The notes under the pieces: generated by a model
What the model saw: only the letters and a program-made list of their open reading frames with translations
The model's database searches: none
What the model was told of the DNA's origin: nothing
From: Gammaproteobacteria bacterium
GTDB taxonomy: Bacteria; Pseudomonadota; Gammaproteobacteria; Legionellales; Legionellaceae
Assembly: GCA_022600515.1 (NCBI GenBank)
Contig: JAHZKG010000014.1
Span: 1-43,044, forward strand
DNA length: 43,044 nt
Reading direction: 5' to 3'
In this document: piece after piece, positions 43,025 to 43,044 of the stretch
How positions within the stretch are numbered: the stretch's first letter is position 1
Layout: every line of letters begins with the position of its first letter
Made by a program: the position numbers and the translations under genes

Positions 43025-43044
43025 CACACGGAAGTATACGCAGG

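Overview
The window reads as chromosome of an AT-rich gammaproteobacterium, most likely a Legionellales-type host-associated or intracellular lineage. That placement is inferred from four things: a stand-alone periplasmic protein resembling the DotI/IcmL C-terminal domain of the type IVB (Dot/Icm) secretion system, two DUF4116-repeat proteins (a family common in Legionella, Berkiella and relatives), a PlaA-like secreted GDSL lipase, and housekeeping genes of gammaproteobacterial type. No species is assigned.

Layout. 1-5,800: end of a RidA-type gene, a small membrane protein, a CPBP/CAAX-type membrane protease, the IcmL-like secreted protein (minus strand), a membrane-anchored FMN/glutamate-synthase-domain protein, and acetyl-CoA synthetase overlapping a HAD-type 5'-nucleotidase. 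7,165-13,100: an OPT-family transporter, a DUF4116 protein, an SDR and 2,4-dienoyl-CoA reductase. 13,180-21,150: DEAD-box helicase, GDSL lipase, DjlA, KdtA and the run rpsU-yqeY-dnaG followed by dksA, not rpoD. 21,343-24,221: a second DUF4116 protein, a 1.3-kb gene-free island of nested palindromes and inverted repeats, and a small orphan gene. 24,358-29,303: MFS transporter-deoB-zur-like regulator, then hslV-hslU behind a plausible heat-shock promoter. 29,319-32,432: an orphan gene, a decayed NlpC/P60 cell-wall hydrolase gene, and an effector-like protein made of two 143-residue-period repeats. 32,536-38,104: an RND efflux adaptor-permease-cupin operon and a HigB/HigA toxin-antitoxin pair. 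38,387-43,044: clpB, an S49 (SppA-like) peptidase, a third copy of the dispersed repeat and an internally deleted IS630-family transposase.

How it fits together. Most of the window is conserved housekeeping: protein quality control (ClpB, HslVU, DjlA, S49 peptidase), stringent-response control (DksA), LPS core synthesis (KdtA), replication priming, acetate and fatty-acid use. The accessory parts are effector-like repeat proteins, palindromic repeats, a toxin-antitoxin pair, a dead transposase and a dead peptidase. These suit a genome that secretes proteins into a host and is undergoing some reduction. The three effector-like repeat genes share a TATACT element 33-38 nt before their starts, which may mark common regulation. 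I see no tRNA, rRNA or CRISPR array.
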